Below are positions 12,301-27,300 of a stretch of 64,000 bases of DNA, piece by piece. Numbering within the stretch: position 1 is the first letter of the stretch; each line of letters starts with the position of its first letter. The notes under the pieces were generated by a model. It worked only from the letters and a program-made list of their open reading frames with translations. It searched no databases and was not told the origin of the DNA. The position numbers and the translations under genes are program-made. The DNA comes from Sipunculus nudus (Eukaryota > Annelida > Sipuncula > Golfingiida > Sipunculidae): positions 22,171,867 to 22,235,866 of the forward strand of contig CM049308.1 in the NCBI GenBank assembly GCA_026874595.1. Reading direction: 5' to 3'.

Positions 12301-15300
12301 CTGCATAAATTTGGTAAGGTCAGTAAAATGAAGGTACAGACATTTGATATTTGACTTCCAGTACCCTTCCCTAAAGTTTAATTTCTGCAAGTTGTCATGA
12401 AATTAAAAAAATATTTGATGAAAGTAGCTCAATTCCTAAAATTCATAAAAGTTTGGGAATTTCAATATTTTTAACTACACAGCAGATATCTGTTATATCT
12501 GTTTTGTATATTTTGATTTTTTTCACAAAAATTTCATATTTACAACTTTTTTAGTACAGTTGGAGACAAGCCAACCTTGTTCTATTTGATACTTTAATAA
12601 AACTCTGCAAATATCATTATCTCATATATTATGGTATTTGCATTTATGGTGAATAAATTATTATGTCATAATCATCAGGGAACAGCCTTTTATGTGTCAT
12701 TTATTTGTTACATTAAACTACTTCACAAGGACCATAACAATGTTTTTATGGTTGAAAATGATTGTATTGCAGCTGTATTGTAATTAATCATATTATAAAT
12801 TTATAACTTCTCTCTTATCTTTTATCCTCTATCAATATAACCACTACTTGATGAAATGTAAGGATGTTTCACCAAAGGATACAGATGTTTTGTCAAATTG
12901 GGTGTGTTTGTTGGAGGGGGGGGGGGGCTGAATAACAATTAATTGTATCAACTAAGAATGTTATCCTTTTATAAGTAAAACCACTTCTCATGGTCATGTG
13001 GGCATTAGCTGTCACAGTTTATTTTTATTATTTTTTTTATGCCTAATAGTCAGGTAATACAAACAGGAAAAGAGTGGGTTTCAAGCCAGTACTTCCCTTT
13101 TGCATGGATTGCACCGGCTCTGCGCTTTGTGGTCTTGTCACATGTGTATCTGTCATTGTCACACTCAGGGGTCAACACACAATGACTAATAGTGCACAGT
13201 CACTCTTACCCTGTGTATTGTGTGTACTTAAATACTGAACATTAATGTGTCTTATGTTATCACATTGTTGGGTCTATTAGTAGGTATTTTCATATGTGAT
13301 AGTTGCTATTTTTAACATTACTGCAGGCTTCCAAATTTATAACATCATCTCACTTGCCCAGTGATTATTTAATGTTGAACTAGAAGTCATATTTGATATT
13401 TTTACACCAGTGACTTTCATGGTATGGTCAGATATATGTAAAATTAGGTTTATACGAGATTTACATATAAGGAAAATACCCTGTATTTCCTCAGAATTAC
13501 CTTGTTTTTCCCCAGTATATTTGAGGGCATAGAACTGAAGTAAACGTCAGTTTACCATATTAAATAAGGCTCTTTGTTTATCTACAGGATAAGCCTTTAA
13601 ATGGGATATTTTTATGAGGGAGACTAATAGTTAAGAAACTGGACTAGAGGTTTATAAATTGCACTGAAGTTCCATTGTTTACAGCCTTCAGTGCGAAACA
13701 ATTAAATATTAATAGCATCTTGGAATGGTAATGTGGGTATAGAATGTAAATTTTGCTCTCCTTGTTGTTGAGAAACATGACATCCATAGTTTAATAATAA
13801 CAACAACACTCATTATAATAAAGTTATCCTGATCCCAATTCTAAGCTTAGACTGTGGTCGTCACAAGCCATGGACCAAACTTGTTAATAAGGAAACTGTT
13901 AGTAAAAACAGAGGAATGTTACAGATACCAAGGTCAGGGACAGCCTTGATTGTATGCTCTGATTTATCAGAGCAAATCAGCTGCAGCAGCAGAGCTCCTG
14001 AATTTGTTGGGCTGTTACAGCAGAGAGTGGGTGGAATTTGACACCGTCAGCCTCTCCAGATAAAAACCACTCACGGATAAGCAATGACAGGATCATGACA
14101 ACATGACGTAAGCTCCGTCAACAAGTGGTTGGCTTAGCAACACTAATGCCACTGGTGGCCAAGTACAGAGCACATTGATTAGGAAAGCATATTTTATATG
14201 ACAAAGAAAATAAGCTACTCAAGATTGCTGACACAATAACAGTGACAAGAATAATCCAGGCTTCAGCTATTTTATTGTATTTATGCCAGGTTACTTTGCC
14301 ATAATATACTGCTAGTTAATGGCTGTTGCCATTGTTGAGTTTGCAATTTAAATGCAGGACTCAATATATAGCTGCTCTGAGTAAATGTCTTGATACCAGA
14401 TAGCCTGTAATATAAGTCTATTTATAGCTTGACACTTTGCAGTGACAAAAGAATACATGATCACTTTTTGCTGCAGTTGGAATAGATCAATACTCATTGA
14501 AAAATTGAAATAATTTACAAATTAAAATTCACACTCATGACAGTTTGATGGTTAGTCTTGCCTTGAAAGTAACAGCTCCATTACTGTACCTTAACTGTAC
14601 ATACTGATATGTGATTATAATTAAGGATATATCATGATTAATTACTTGTTGAAATATGATATAAGGTGAACCTTTTTTATTAGACCACACGTCTATAGCG
14701 TCTCATTATGCTCTATATATTACCGACATACTTCAGTTACCATATATCACACAAGGAAGTGTCTCTTTTATCATATATACATGTCAATAACGTAGCTAAA
14801 CTGGTCATATGGGCCAGCGTTTAAGTTGCTTATCTTAAATCAAGCTTTGTTGGTTGTAAACAAGTTAAAAAATGGCATTGGCAGTATACTCACTACATAC
14901 AAGCTGTCTCATTTTGAGTCTGAATAAGATTTTAACAGTATTTGAGCTCATTACCCATTTAATATATTTATAACCCTTTCTTTTGTTTGAGCAAACTTTG
15001 GAGATTGATAACTAATCTGTTCAGACAAATATTTACATTCGCTAATCAAGAACATGACATAAAAAATATACACAATACCGCAGCTCTCCACTAACTCCCT
15101 TGAGGTTTAACAATTCCTTTGATGTCACAAGCACTGAGTCACACAAACACAGGTTTAGGTCTTTGATTCAGTGTACAAGTGCAGAATGATACAAAACCTC
15201 AAAGATTTGTCATGTTTCATAACATTTGTGAAAGGCATAAAGCCTGTTTAGATGATGGATAGTTTCCTTTAGTAAATCAGCACTTGGAAATGACAAAAAA

Positions 15301-18300
15301 ATATATTTCTATTGACAAAAAATGTGATCACAGCTTCATCCTGTGTTATTTGGATAAAATATATCAGTACAAAAGTAAATCATATACAAATTACTTCATT
15401 TGAACGAATTTATACCTCACTTTATGAAATAGACTTCAGTCACATTTATTAAAAACAAATTTGGTATATTTTCAGTTTGAATAACATTGTTCGTGGCTCT
15501 GTTTCAGCCTTTACAACTTGTACAAGATCATAATAAACTGATCATTGTTTGTACCTAGTACTTAAGTTTATAATATTACAAAGTACTCAGCTTTCTGAAC
15601 ACTACTATTTTCTTCATGTCATATCAGGGCCAATGCATCTAATATAACCTTAAGCCAAAAATTAAAGTTCAACCAAAATAGCTAGGGAAAATGTCAAGTG
15701 GCTAAATTATTGGAACCTTAAGTTAATACATGTGCCCACTTTCAATGTATAACAGTGTAACTAACCATAATTATTGCAAAAATTGGAGAAAGTGGTTGAC
15801 TGGAAGAATTACTACTTTGTTGTCACATGAATTTCACTTGAAACAACAGTGTCATTTGATCAAGAAATAGATATTTAATATTTCAGTAATACATTTATGA
15901 AACATAAACACATAAGTAATGTGATCATGATGCATTACTTATTACATATAATAACACTGTGACTGAAAAGAAACACAAATGTAGCTAAAATAAAATTTTT
16001 GTGGCTAAAATTATGACTAAAACCATTTTTTGGGGGAACAGGTCCTGCATATTTGATCCAATATCACCTGTCAACTGTCTCAGACAATGTGGCACACATT
16101 AGATGTGATGGTATTTAATCCTGTTTGATCCCTGATGGAAACGAGTAATGAATGACATTTTCACACCTGTAGGTCTTACCTTGAATTGTATCTTAATTGT
16201 CATTCCTGGGGGATGTTCAGTTGTGAGAAGGGTTTCAAATTTCAGGACAGGTTTTCAGTTACTTTCCCTTTTCAGAAAGGAGGATGAAGGTGGCTCATTC
16301 ACATATGGTGAGAACTGATTTATGGGTTCAGCAGAACCAGGTGGGGTAAGGGGTTATGGAAAGTTATATAATAAATGTCAGATACCTTGCATCCTGTAGG
16401 CTTAGATGGGTCAGGGTAGATTTAATCCTGAAACAAAGAGACTGAGGGCATGTTGGAATCTTAGGCCATTGATGACAGGGGAAGGGCTTTTTAATTCTAT
16501 ACACAGGGGGCAGGGGGGCGGATACACTTGGGGACAGCTTTAGCTGGGCTGAGGGTCTTTGTGCAGTTTGAATTTTGCCAAGTTTTGGCGGGAATAAAAC
16601 ACAATGGCTGGTAGGGTTTGCGTGTTGTATACCTTTGTTCAATTGCAGAATGCGTCAATGTTGAAGCAGGTGCCCTGCCACCTGGTGATCTTTCCTCTCT
16701 GATTACTTGTGTATTGTAGGATTTGCACTTTTCCATCTCCCCCCAAATAGTTTACTTAGCAATCTGCGCAAGGGGTTACAATAACTCTAACCCTTTCCCC
16801 CTCTACTGGCATGTCACTTTTGATAAAAAGGAAAGCTGTCTATAAACTATATAAAGAATCCTTGGCAAGTACAGCTGTGGTACCTTATTAACAAGTGCAA
16901 GACCATCACCTTTTTTTCTGCAGAAAGCATGTAGGTGTAATTTGTGTGGAATGTTCACTGCAGTGGTGTGTAATTGAATGTACACAGAAATGCAGAAATG
17001 CAAAGGTAATCTGATAAAAATGTATCTATAGTTACTTTTGGTAGCTGCTGTCAGCCAGGTGTCCTGGAATATCCACTACCCTCAGCCAGAGAAAAAAAAC
17101 ATATATATCTCTCGTTTTTATTAATACATTAAACTTTCCCTTGAAATCATTCTTTATCCTTGCATTCACAGATTGCATTAAAAATTGCAGTGTTATTTTT
17201 CTGTTTACTGTACTTTATATAATATATATTCTTATATTTTATGGGGGATTTGATTTAAGCACATTGTATTTCAACATGAGCGAAAGTTGGGTGCCAGTCC
17301 ATGGCTTGGTTGGTTAGTGAATGTGAGGAGGCATAGGTATTAGGTAGTCCAGGTTTTTCAGTTTTATAACAAAGAGACAGATCAACAAGTGCAAGTCTAG
17401 ACAACAGACTTGTAAACATATCACAATACGATCTTGGTTTTTATCGTTGGCCCATTTCCCATGTTCACATGGCTGGTTCCATTTCATTTTGCATGCAGTT
17501 GTACTAAAGCTTTAATGTTTGAGGCGATAATAGAATAATGCAATAGATTACAGAATTTATGGCTCAAATTAATATTGCCATAATGTAGTTCGCTGAGTAA
17601 GGGTGGCTTAGCTTGAATAGGATGGATTACTGTATATGAAGTGTTCACAATAGATGTATTATGATATTAAATTAATTATACTAACACCAGTGAATGCCTG
17701 AAACCTTGTATCAACAAATATGTTTCTGCATGAACTGATATTCGACTTGTGTTAGGTAAATATTATATAATATTCATTATAATTGAATGTTTCATTGATT
17801 TTGGCTCTTATTGACTGAACTTCATACCACTAATCAGATTGGAGCCAGCAGAATATGCAGTTGTTCCCATACTAAACATGTTTCTCATGTGACACATTTC
17901 ATACAGTAGCTTTGACCCTGGGTATATCCAATGCTGTTAAAACACACAGGTTACAGAGATTCAAGTATAACCCTATGCATGTTTGAAATTACATGCCCAT
18001 CAGTTCCCATTTTACATTTTTTTAATGTATTTTTTTCATGGCCTTGTAATTGTGAATATTGACTCTTTAGAACATAGAGGTAAGGAAACTGGTCTAAACT
18101 GGCACTCTGCACAATAGTGCACATTGCATACTTAATCTGTGCAATACAAACTGATCAGCCCATGTATACAGACCCACAGCAAAATCAAATGGGATCAACC
18201 CTGGCTTATAAATGGCTTACAAGTTTTGTGGCAATTATTAGTTTATTCTTTGGCTTGATCCTGCTAATTCATAATAAGCAAACAAACAACAAGCAACAGA

Positions 18301-21300
18301 CATGGGAAAAAACATAACCTCCTTGGCAGATGTAATAACATGGATGATGGGAGGCGATCAGGACTAGAGAGACACAAATATAACCGTGTGGGTGACAAAG
18401 CAAGCAAAGGTTTCATATCTTCTGAGAGACTGATCAATGTATGGTTTTCATAGACCTGTGAATCGTAAGGGTCCCTAGAATCGATTCAGTTATCGTTTTT
18501 TTACCTTGATTTTAATTTTGATTCATTTCTCACTCAAGTAATAAATTTCAGACTTTTTAAACAAATAAAAGCAGTTTTACCAAAATGGATGTTTGTAAAT
18601 TTCAGCATGTAGCTCTCCCTCTTGTTTGTCACAGCTATATATGTTTCTATGTGAGTTAAGGGGTCCAACAGCAAATGTACAAAGTAGATTTTGGGCTCAT
18701 ACTTGATAAAGAGCTTTGACATTGCAAACTATACCGTCAATTTTGAGAGCTCATAGAGAATGTCGGGTTGGTACATGCAAAAAAAATAATAATTGATAAT
18801 AATCGATTACAATTTAATTGACGGATCGCAATTCAGTAGATCGATTCTCCAATGCATTGTTATACCCCTAGGGTATAGTATTTGGTATTCATGGCCAAGG
18901 CACTGAATGAGGTAGTCAGACCTGTATGAAGCATCAGAGGATTTCTACGAGCAGACTTTAGCAGACTCCTTTACACCAGGATGTCATGCGGTACTGGTAG
19001 TAATTATTGGTGTACCAGCATGACCAAATCAAAACAGTCACTGATAATTTTACTGATTAACATGGTCAACATATGCTGGTTATTGTTGAGGCCATGTAAT
19101 AATTCAGTGTGTATAGCTGTTGCATTACATATGCATTTCATGTTTATGCAGCATATCAGTTAATCATTTTTCCTGTTCAAGAAGAATAAATTAAACAAGG
19201 AAATCATAAAAAATAGTATAAAGTGATTTATGTCGGCAGCAGCTTTTGAACCTTTTTAACTTGTGAAGCTCTAATATATTTCACATATTATTTAATATGT
19301 CAAGAACAGAGTTGTGTCATTACATTGAACACATGTATCCTGTTTTGATGAACAGATAAAATCAATTCATATCTAGGTTATGACAATTATCTAAACATTC
19401 GTGCATTTCCTTCCTCCACACAGGAGAGTTATTATCTCCTGCAGTAAAGATGACGCAGGTCATGTCTCCCTCTCTCAACCTGTCCATTGCCTTACATGTT
19501 TGAAAGATGTTGAAAGTAATCAAATTTCTATTAAAAATATATATATAGTAGGCTCTTCAGGGAGAGCTGATTGACCCGAAATAAAGCTAAATAAATGTGA
19601 CTTTAAATTCATTCAATGGAAGGCTGGAAATATTTAATGCCAGACTACCAGAATTTGCCATCAATTCTGAGGGAGTGCTGCACATTTTCATGAAATTCAA
19701 ATAGATCCAACTAAAGGATCATGTTTTTTGTCAGTGCATACAGCTGTCTGCTTAAAATGCAGGGTGCATACAACTGGTGCAGGAATTGGGTACTATTTTG
19801 GCAAGTGGGTGAAGTATACTATAGTTCAGTTTTGAAGTGATCTGGATGAAAAGCTGGCTTGTGTTCTCTGAAAACTTAGATTCTTACAAATATATGGTCC
19901 ATGTATCCACATAGAATATGGACAGTCTCCATGGAACAGCCTGCTCATTATTGGGGGCACCTATATATTATAGACAGTGAATATAAGCAGTCAGGACTGG
20001 AGTTCTATCATAATAAGAGACACCTGCCTCCTGCACATAGACAAACAGATGGATTTATCACTTTTAAGAATCTTAAGCAGTTATTTCAAGATGAGGGCTG
20101 CCTGTAGTCTCCACACAGAGGGTGTCGTTCATTAACAATGCTTGAGGGCATACACTGTATACACTAGCACCTGTATCCTCTGTAGTACATTATCATCCTG
20201 TGAATTTTCAGGTTCTGTATAGGTGCAGGTACTATAGATGAAGTGGTGCCATCCTGAGCATTTTAAAACAGGGCACAAAATTAACTTTTTTATCCACATG
20301 ATATGGGGTCCAGCACCCAAAATAATTTGCTGGACCCCACAGAATTTCACCTGACCCCGCATGGTTGATTGTTCCAAATTTTTAATCTACTTCTCGCAGG
20401 AGAGAAAAAAAAATGATTGGCCCAGAGAAATAGGAGTGTGCTACAAGTCTATGACAGTTTGCAAAATGATTTGCAAAAAAACAAACCTTATTTTTTATGC
20501 CTGTGAATTTTGAGGGCTCATAGAATTGATTTAAATATCAAATTCTTTACCTTAGATTCAATTCTCTTTTCAATTCTTATTTGAGTTGTAAATTTCAGAC
20601 CTTTTAAAATTAAAGCATGAATCGATGAATGATTCGATTCAGAGGTTGATAACTGATTACAATATAATTAAGGGCTTGCAATTCAGTGCATCAATTCTTC
20701 AATGAATTGTTACACCCCTTTTATTTTTTACACTTTTTATCTTCTTGTATGCTTAATATACCTATTGTTTTATCACAGAAATATTTTAATTTTTGTTGTG
20801 AATTGTTTTTTTCTACAGATTTATACTTTTTTTCTTTTTATTCTAGATTTTTTATCACTTATTTTCTTTATTAAGATTTATATTCTGATTTAATTTAGAA
20901 TGGTGGCCCTGTGTATGTACTCCCAGGCATGATAAGACAGTCAGCAGTGGAGGTTTGATGTATGTGTATAGCATCGTAATGTGAGTCATGGCAGCCACAC
21001 AAGTTGCTGAGTCAGAAATATGCATGTTTTCTATCATGCATTTTACTTTTGTCATTATTCTGCATGAATCCTTTACTGTAACATAGAGGTCATTTGGTGC
21101 TACTGGCATGCTGAAAAGCATTAAAGCCATGTCTGTCTGTGTGTACAAGTGAAGAAAATTGCTTCAAAACATATACTGCTGTAAACATGTGTATGCATGT
21201 GTCAGTGAGCCAGTGATATCAGTTGGATCTAGCAGTAGCAGGTCCCCTCCCCCCCCCCCCCCCCCCCCTTTAGCAAAAAGATGGCACTGGATGAAATCTT

Positions 21301-24300
21301 TTAGCTGATACTTTTGTGACATCTGGCTTTTTGTGTGTATGCAAAATGGCAGCCCCCATCAGCTGTTTCGAGAAATGGGAGAAATAAACCTGTCAGGGTT
21401 AGATAAGGGTATGGGGATGTGGGGATGAGTGTCAAGGAGAGAATCTATCTGCAAAGTGAGTTAAGAGGCAAGGGTATGTTTATTGGCAAAGTTTAGAGCG
21501 GAATCTTGCTTTTTTTGGATCATGTCCAAATCCTCAAATTATAGTATAATTGGCAGTAACAATATCCAATTCTGTCACAAGGTGCCCTAGACTCTATCAC
21601 TTCACTCATCTTAACATAGTCAAATGCTTTAGAATATATTATATTACTTGCTTTAGCTTTTATTTAAAAGCATTACAAGATATGGTTTTAGTTTCCTTGT
21701 ATATATTTGCTGGAGTACATCACTCATACATGGACAGGTAATTTTTCAACATTATCTACATTGTATGAACTATATAAAAACTGATGGGGGGAGGAGGGTT
21801 GGTACCCAATGATGAAACTAGCTATGTGGTTAAAGGACCCAGTTACTGTACAGGTGGAAAGTGTCAGGTATGTCATTAGGGTGGACTACTTGTTTCAGCT
21901 CTCTACTGAATGACCATCTAGGTACCTTAACATAGAGAATACTAAATGTGTGTCAGACAGTCCGTCGATAACTCTACTTAACTATATAGCCTATAAATAT
22001 GTTAGGTAGACAGGGGCAGGGCAGCTGACTACTCTGTTACTAAGATAACATGAACGTGAGAGTTCATAAGGCAGTATAGACACTTAAGATATCCTTGGAT
22101 GAAATCTATGGATAAATTTACATGATGTGACACCTTGTGGTATTGATGGTGCCATCTAAATTCTTATTGTGGTGCTATTGCTCCTTTCACCACATAATTA
22201 CCCATTATGGACAGGGGACTTGGTTTCTTAAAAAATTCATGGATCCATTTGGTGATCCAGATCACCCCCAAAATTTAATCAGTTGTGCCTTTTATTATTG
22301 CTGAGCTGTCCTGAAAATTTCCTCAAAATCTGTTAATAACTTTTTGGTTAATGCTGCTAATGGACATACCTGCCGCTGGAGGTAAAAATGTGATATCTTG
22401 AAAGTTTTTCATCTCATATTGGCTAAATTTAAGCTTGACTGATTCTGAAAATATAAATGTTAGAAAACCTGATGTCAACATTTCTGCAGGATTAGATGTT
22501 ATGGGGATTATAATTTGTTCTTATGTTTTGGATGAAAAATCCACGGACATTTCTCAGGAGCCTGTTGCCTTTAGATACCTCTAGATCAAATGTCAGCCTT
22601 GTGACTTAATTAAAATCCAGGGCTCAGTGATGACAGTGACAGGAAATTATCAGGTGTTTAGTGTTGAATTTCATTACACATGAAGTTATGTCATGAACAT
22701 AATGAGGCTTTTTCTTTTCTGTATGAACTAATAAGCGCATGGAAACACAGCTTTATTGACACTTCATTTAAAATCTGCATTTCAAATAGGAATAATGATG
22801 CAAAGTGCACTATTGTGATTGATTGAATTCCAGTATATTTATATATACTATTATCCATACTCAGCTTTGTAGTAAACAAACAGTTGATGCTTATATTAAT
22901 GCCACATGTAAGACAGACAAAAAGTACAACACAGATTTTTTTTTACAGTCCTGAGTGTTTGATACCACAGACAGAAAAACAGACAAGACCGTGACTTCCA
23001 TTAAATGTGTTCACTGTAATTGTTTACCAACTTGTTTCTTACAAATTCTCAATGTGGAAAATTTTTCCAAAATGCAGCACTGGAAAGCTTGTAGCCATTT
23101 TGGTCTAAAGGTTTTAATACTGAGAGACATTGAATTTGTTTATTGATATGTGATGAAGTACCTGGTGTTCGTGGCCAAATCTGGTTAAATTACCGCTCCA
23201 GCCGGGATTGTTTGTGCCCCCTCCCCATTTGTCAGAGTAAACACACAAGGTTGAATCGTGACCAGTATGTTTACACAGGGTGCCACTTGTGCGTAGCCTG
23301 GGGCAAATACATCGGAAATATGAAAAGTCTTGGGTTTAACTGACCGCAGTCTGTGGTTGTTGAATTAAGTGGATGAAATGGGAGAAATCTTTAATGCTCA
23401 CTGTAGTCACCACATGTACCTGATATGCCTATTATGGTAGCTCAGACTGGCTGGTTTTCATAATGTGTCATAATTCTCTGAATTGCTGTGATGATTTTGC
23501 ACTTATGGCGGACTCAGTCTGATTAGCTACACCCTGGAATTGGGATAATGATGATTATCACAATATCTGTCAAGTTCTATATATTATGATATCACAATAT
23601 ACATTTTTGTCCATGGTTTTGGTTTGGATGAATACTTCCAGAAAATGAATGCATCACTGTCTCTGTTTAGAATAACAAAATTTTCATCTAAAGAATATCA
23701 TGTTTCAGCTGAAGGCACTTGAGTACTTGTGAATATGGAACCACACAAATAATGACCTTGGGTGAGTCAGACAGTTGGTCTAATTAGACACGTGGTCTTT
23801 CAGACAGGTTCCACTGTATAAACACTGAAGTTTAGGCATGTTGTGTGGGCTGATAGTAATATGTTATTTTTGAATTGAGATATTTGGCATTAGGTATGAT
23901 GGTGTTATGTCAGGTATGAAACCATTTGTTCAAAAGATAACCAGAAATGCTCCACTTTGCCGTCATCTGTTGACTCTGTTACCATTGCTTGCTTAAGTAT
24001 CATCAATATCCAGTAAATAAATTGTATGCTAAATGAAACTGCGGGTTTACCAAGCATCTGATATATTTACATAGATAATATAGTAAAAGGTAATACAGGT
24101 GAATTGCAATAATTTGCTTTGTTTTGTACTAAATATTTGTACAAATTTCACAGTGTTTGATGTGTTCATATTAATTTACTGCACCTGTTAACGTTGGATC
24201 AATCCATTAGTATGGATTGTTAATCATATTTTTTCTAACTGTTTAATTGTATTATGCTTTTGATGATAATGGATTTTATCATGCCCCGTGTAGAATTCGA

Positions 24301-27300
24301 ATTAATACAGCAGGAGTTATTTCAAGGTAATTATATTAATTTAGGAGAAAGACTATCTGTGGATCAATTGCAGCTCTAAACGTTATGAATTATGAGTCAT
24401 GGTAGGTATTGATGAACACTTGTGTCGATACAGTGCAAATTAAGGATACAAATATCTGATAATTAATGACACAAGCTTCAGCACTGCTTGAATTAATAAT
24501 ACATGCTGTTGCTGCTTATGGTCAGCATGCATTGCTGGCTGGAGCAGCGCTGTCAATCACAGCATCCAGCAGCCCTAGATGCAGCAGATGCTCATAACCA
24601 GGTAAGGCCACAACAGAAACACAAACTGTTCTACATAGTATGGGAATTAAAAAGTGAGGTGGCAATGTGAAACAAAATATGTGAAATTTTCCCGTTTTGC
24701 AGGATTCAAAATGTACTACTTGAACTCATTATTGAGAATAATTGACTGATCATCTGGGTGGATGAGGCTTCTTATTCACCATGGTCTCCAGTGTTCGAAA
24801 TACTGGGTGCCTAGGTGCACAGATGCACCAAAAAACAGTTTTGTGCACCCACTGTATCACTAAAGAGTGCACTGAGGCTGGTAACTAGGACAGATCTGCA
24901 GGACCGTTAGGCACAGGCACATTTGACAGTCCAGATGACCAAACAAGGACATATACACTAAAACATGATGTCACACTAGACACTACAAGTATATAGATCC
25001 AGTGATCAGAGCTTTTCTTTAGATGGATATTATTCTAGGTTCCATTCTGACCAGGTTTACTGTTAACCCTTAGCTTATTTTTTACTGCATTGAAATGTGT
25101 GTATAAATTATAAAATAGCTGTGATAAAAATTACTGTAATGACATTAATGTATTTGTGCACCTTGAAATTACTTTGTGCATCCAGTTGTATAGGCTGTGG
25201 TGCACAGGTGCACCTTACCATAACAAAGTATTTTGTACACTAGTTTCATTTTTGCAGTACTTTTCCTTTCAGCTTTCATTAATATTGCAAAATTTAAACC
25301 CTCATTGATATTAAGCCGACCACAGTATAATATAGTTTTGATTCTAGGAGAGTGTTCATCCTTGGTCATGGAAGGATGACCGCACTCATTGAATGAATTT
25401 CAAATAAAAAAAGCGTCATATATTGGGAAGCAAACCCTGCATGGAAGATACTGTTGAAAGTTGATAGGAGGAAAGTTTGTGCCAGGCAATGTCAATTAAA
25501 CCTGTGTCATCCTGGGAACTTTTTAACTGAAAATATTTTGAAAAACACCCTGGACATAGTGGTATAGCTGTGCTGGACTACAAACATAAACAAAATTCTC
25601 TGCCCCCTCCCTTTGATGTGCCTTGTTTTATGGACACCTTTCAGGGAAATGGCATGCGGCGTGATGTCATTGTCACTTGTGATGTAACAGTGCACAGTAT
25701 AGTGACACATGCAACAAGTGCAAGTTTGCTGAAAAGACATTTTGGTCAGTGAAAGCGAGGACAGTGATTTCGACTGATACCATGGAACAACATTTTAGTA
25801 TCATGGCCTAACTCAGCAGGCCAGGATTTTGGTATTGGGATAACTGAGCCGATTATTGCAGTGGCTGAGTGTTTGCTGGCGGTGTTACCAGGCGGGCACC
25901 AGGTAACCATCTGGATTGCTGGTCAATATATTTACCTGTGTAGGTGGTCACTGGTCACTTTGATTGACCACATGGAACCAGCAGGCATTACACGGAGGGA
26001 TATATTTGTCCTGGCCGGTGTGGGGGGTATGTGTGGGAAGGCCACAGTGACTTGACATTTGGCTGTGAAATACTTTATTAAATATGTGTGGTCAGGAAAT
26101 AACCAGAAACATGTTCATTAAGATCCATTCCAGCACTTGCAATCATTAACTGGCCTGTAATGTTTGCTCATAATGTTTCCCATGGTATATTCAAGAGCCA
26201 TCTGTATAAACATATCGTTTCATAGGTTGATATAATTTCCATACCCTCTAGTCTGTGGCAGCTATGCTTTCACAGACCTTGATTCCATGAGCCATTCAGG
26301 TGTCTATTTCCTGAATAATAAACAAGGCTATTGAACCAATCAAATGACTTGTGTACAGCTGTTTCATCCAGCTGCCAGAGCATCAAGTGCTAGTGGTGCT
26401 AGTTGTATCCGCCAAAACAGAGTTTTGCGGATACTATGTTTTCAGCTGCACGCCGCGGCGGCGGCGGCGGCGTAGGTTTCCCGAGAACTCCTCTGTAACC
26501 GCTGGGCGGAATTTTACGAAACCCGAGATTATGTTCGGGTCACATGTGAACTGCTGCGCCCCGATTTTGTTTTGACCTCTGACCTTTCCTCTGCGTCTGT
26601 TTGTGCGTCTGTTTCCACACATAAACCCACATATCTCGTTTGACGGATCAGGAAAATTTTTTTGCACAAATGTAGCCCTTGGAGAGCTTTATAACATACA
26701 CAAAAAATGGTGGCGCCACCTGCAACCATGTTTGCACAGTGTCCATCTGTTCATCTGCCTTGGGTTAAAATCACTCATATCTCTGCAGTGACTTGACTAA
26801 TTCACCTGAAATTTGGCATGCCTATACATCCTGGATAGCTTTTCTGATTTTGTGAAGGTGGCGCCACCTACATTCATGTTTACGCTGCAGACATCCAAGC
26901 TCATATCTCGGGAACCGTTTGACGGATCAGGAAAATTTTTTTGCACAAATGTAGCCCTTGGAGAGCTTTATAACATACACAAAAAATGGTGGCGCCACCT
27001 GCAACCATGTTTGCACAGTGTCCATCTGTTCATCTGCCTTGGGTTAAAATCACTCATATCTCTGCAGTGACTTGACTAATTCACCTGAAATTTAGCATGC
27101 GTACACATCCTGGATAGCTTTTCTGATTTTGTGACAGGTGGCGCCACCTACATTCACGTTTATGCTGCAGACATCCAAGCTCATATCTCGGGAACCGTTT
27201 GACCGATCAGGAAAATTTTTTTGCACAAATGTAGCCCTTGGAGAGCTTTATAACATACACAAAAAATGGTGGCGCCACCTGCAACCATGTTTGCACAGTG

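Noticed and set aside
20686..20893. Two Phe/Tyr/Leu-rich frames resembling membrane proteins
   Set aside because: They come from a T-rich stretch that begins in a dispersed repeat; hydrophobicity is compositional.
26603..27070. Two frames encoding the same peptide of about 50 residues
   Set aside because: The identity follows from the 280-bp tandem DNA repeat. There is no start context or domain support.
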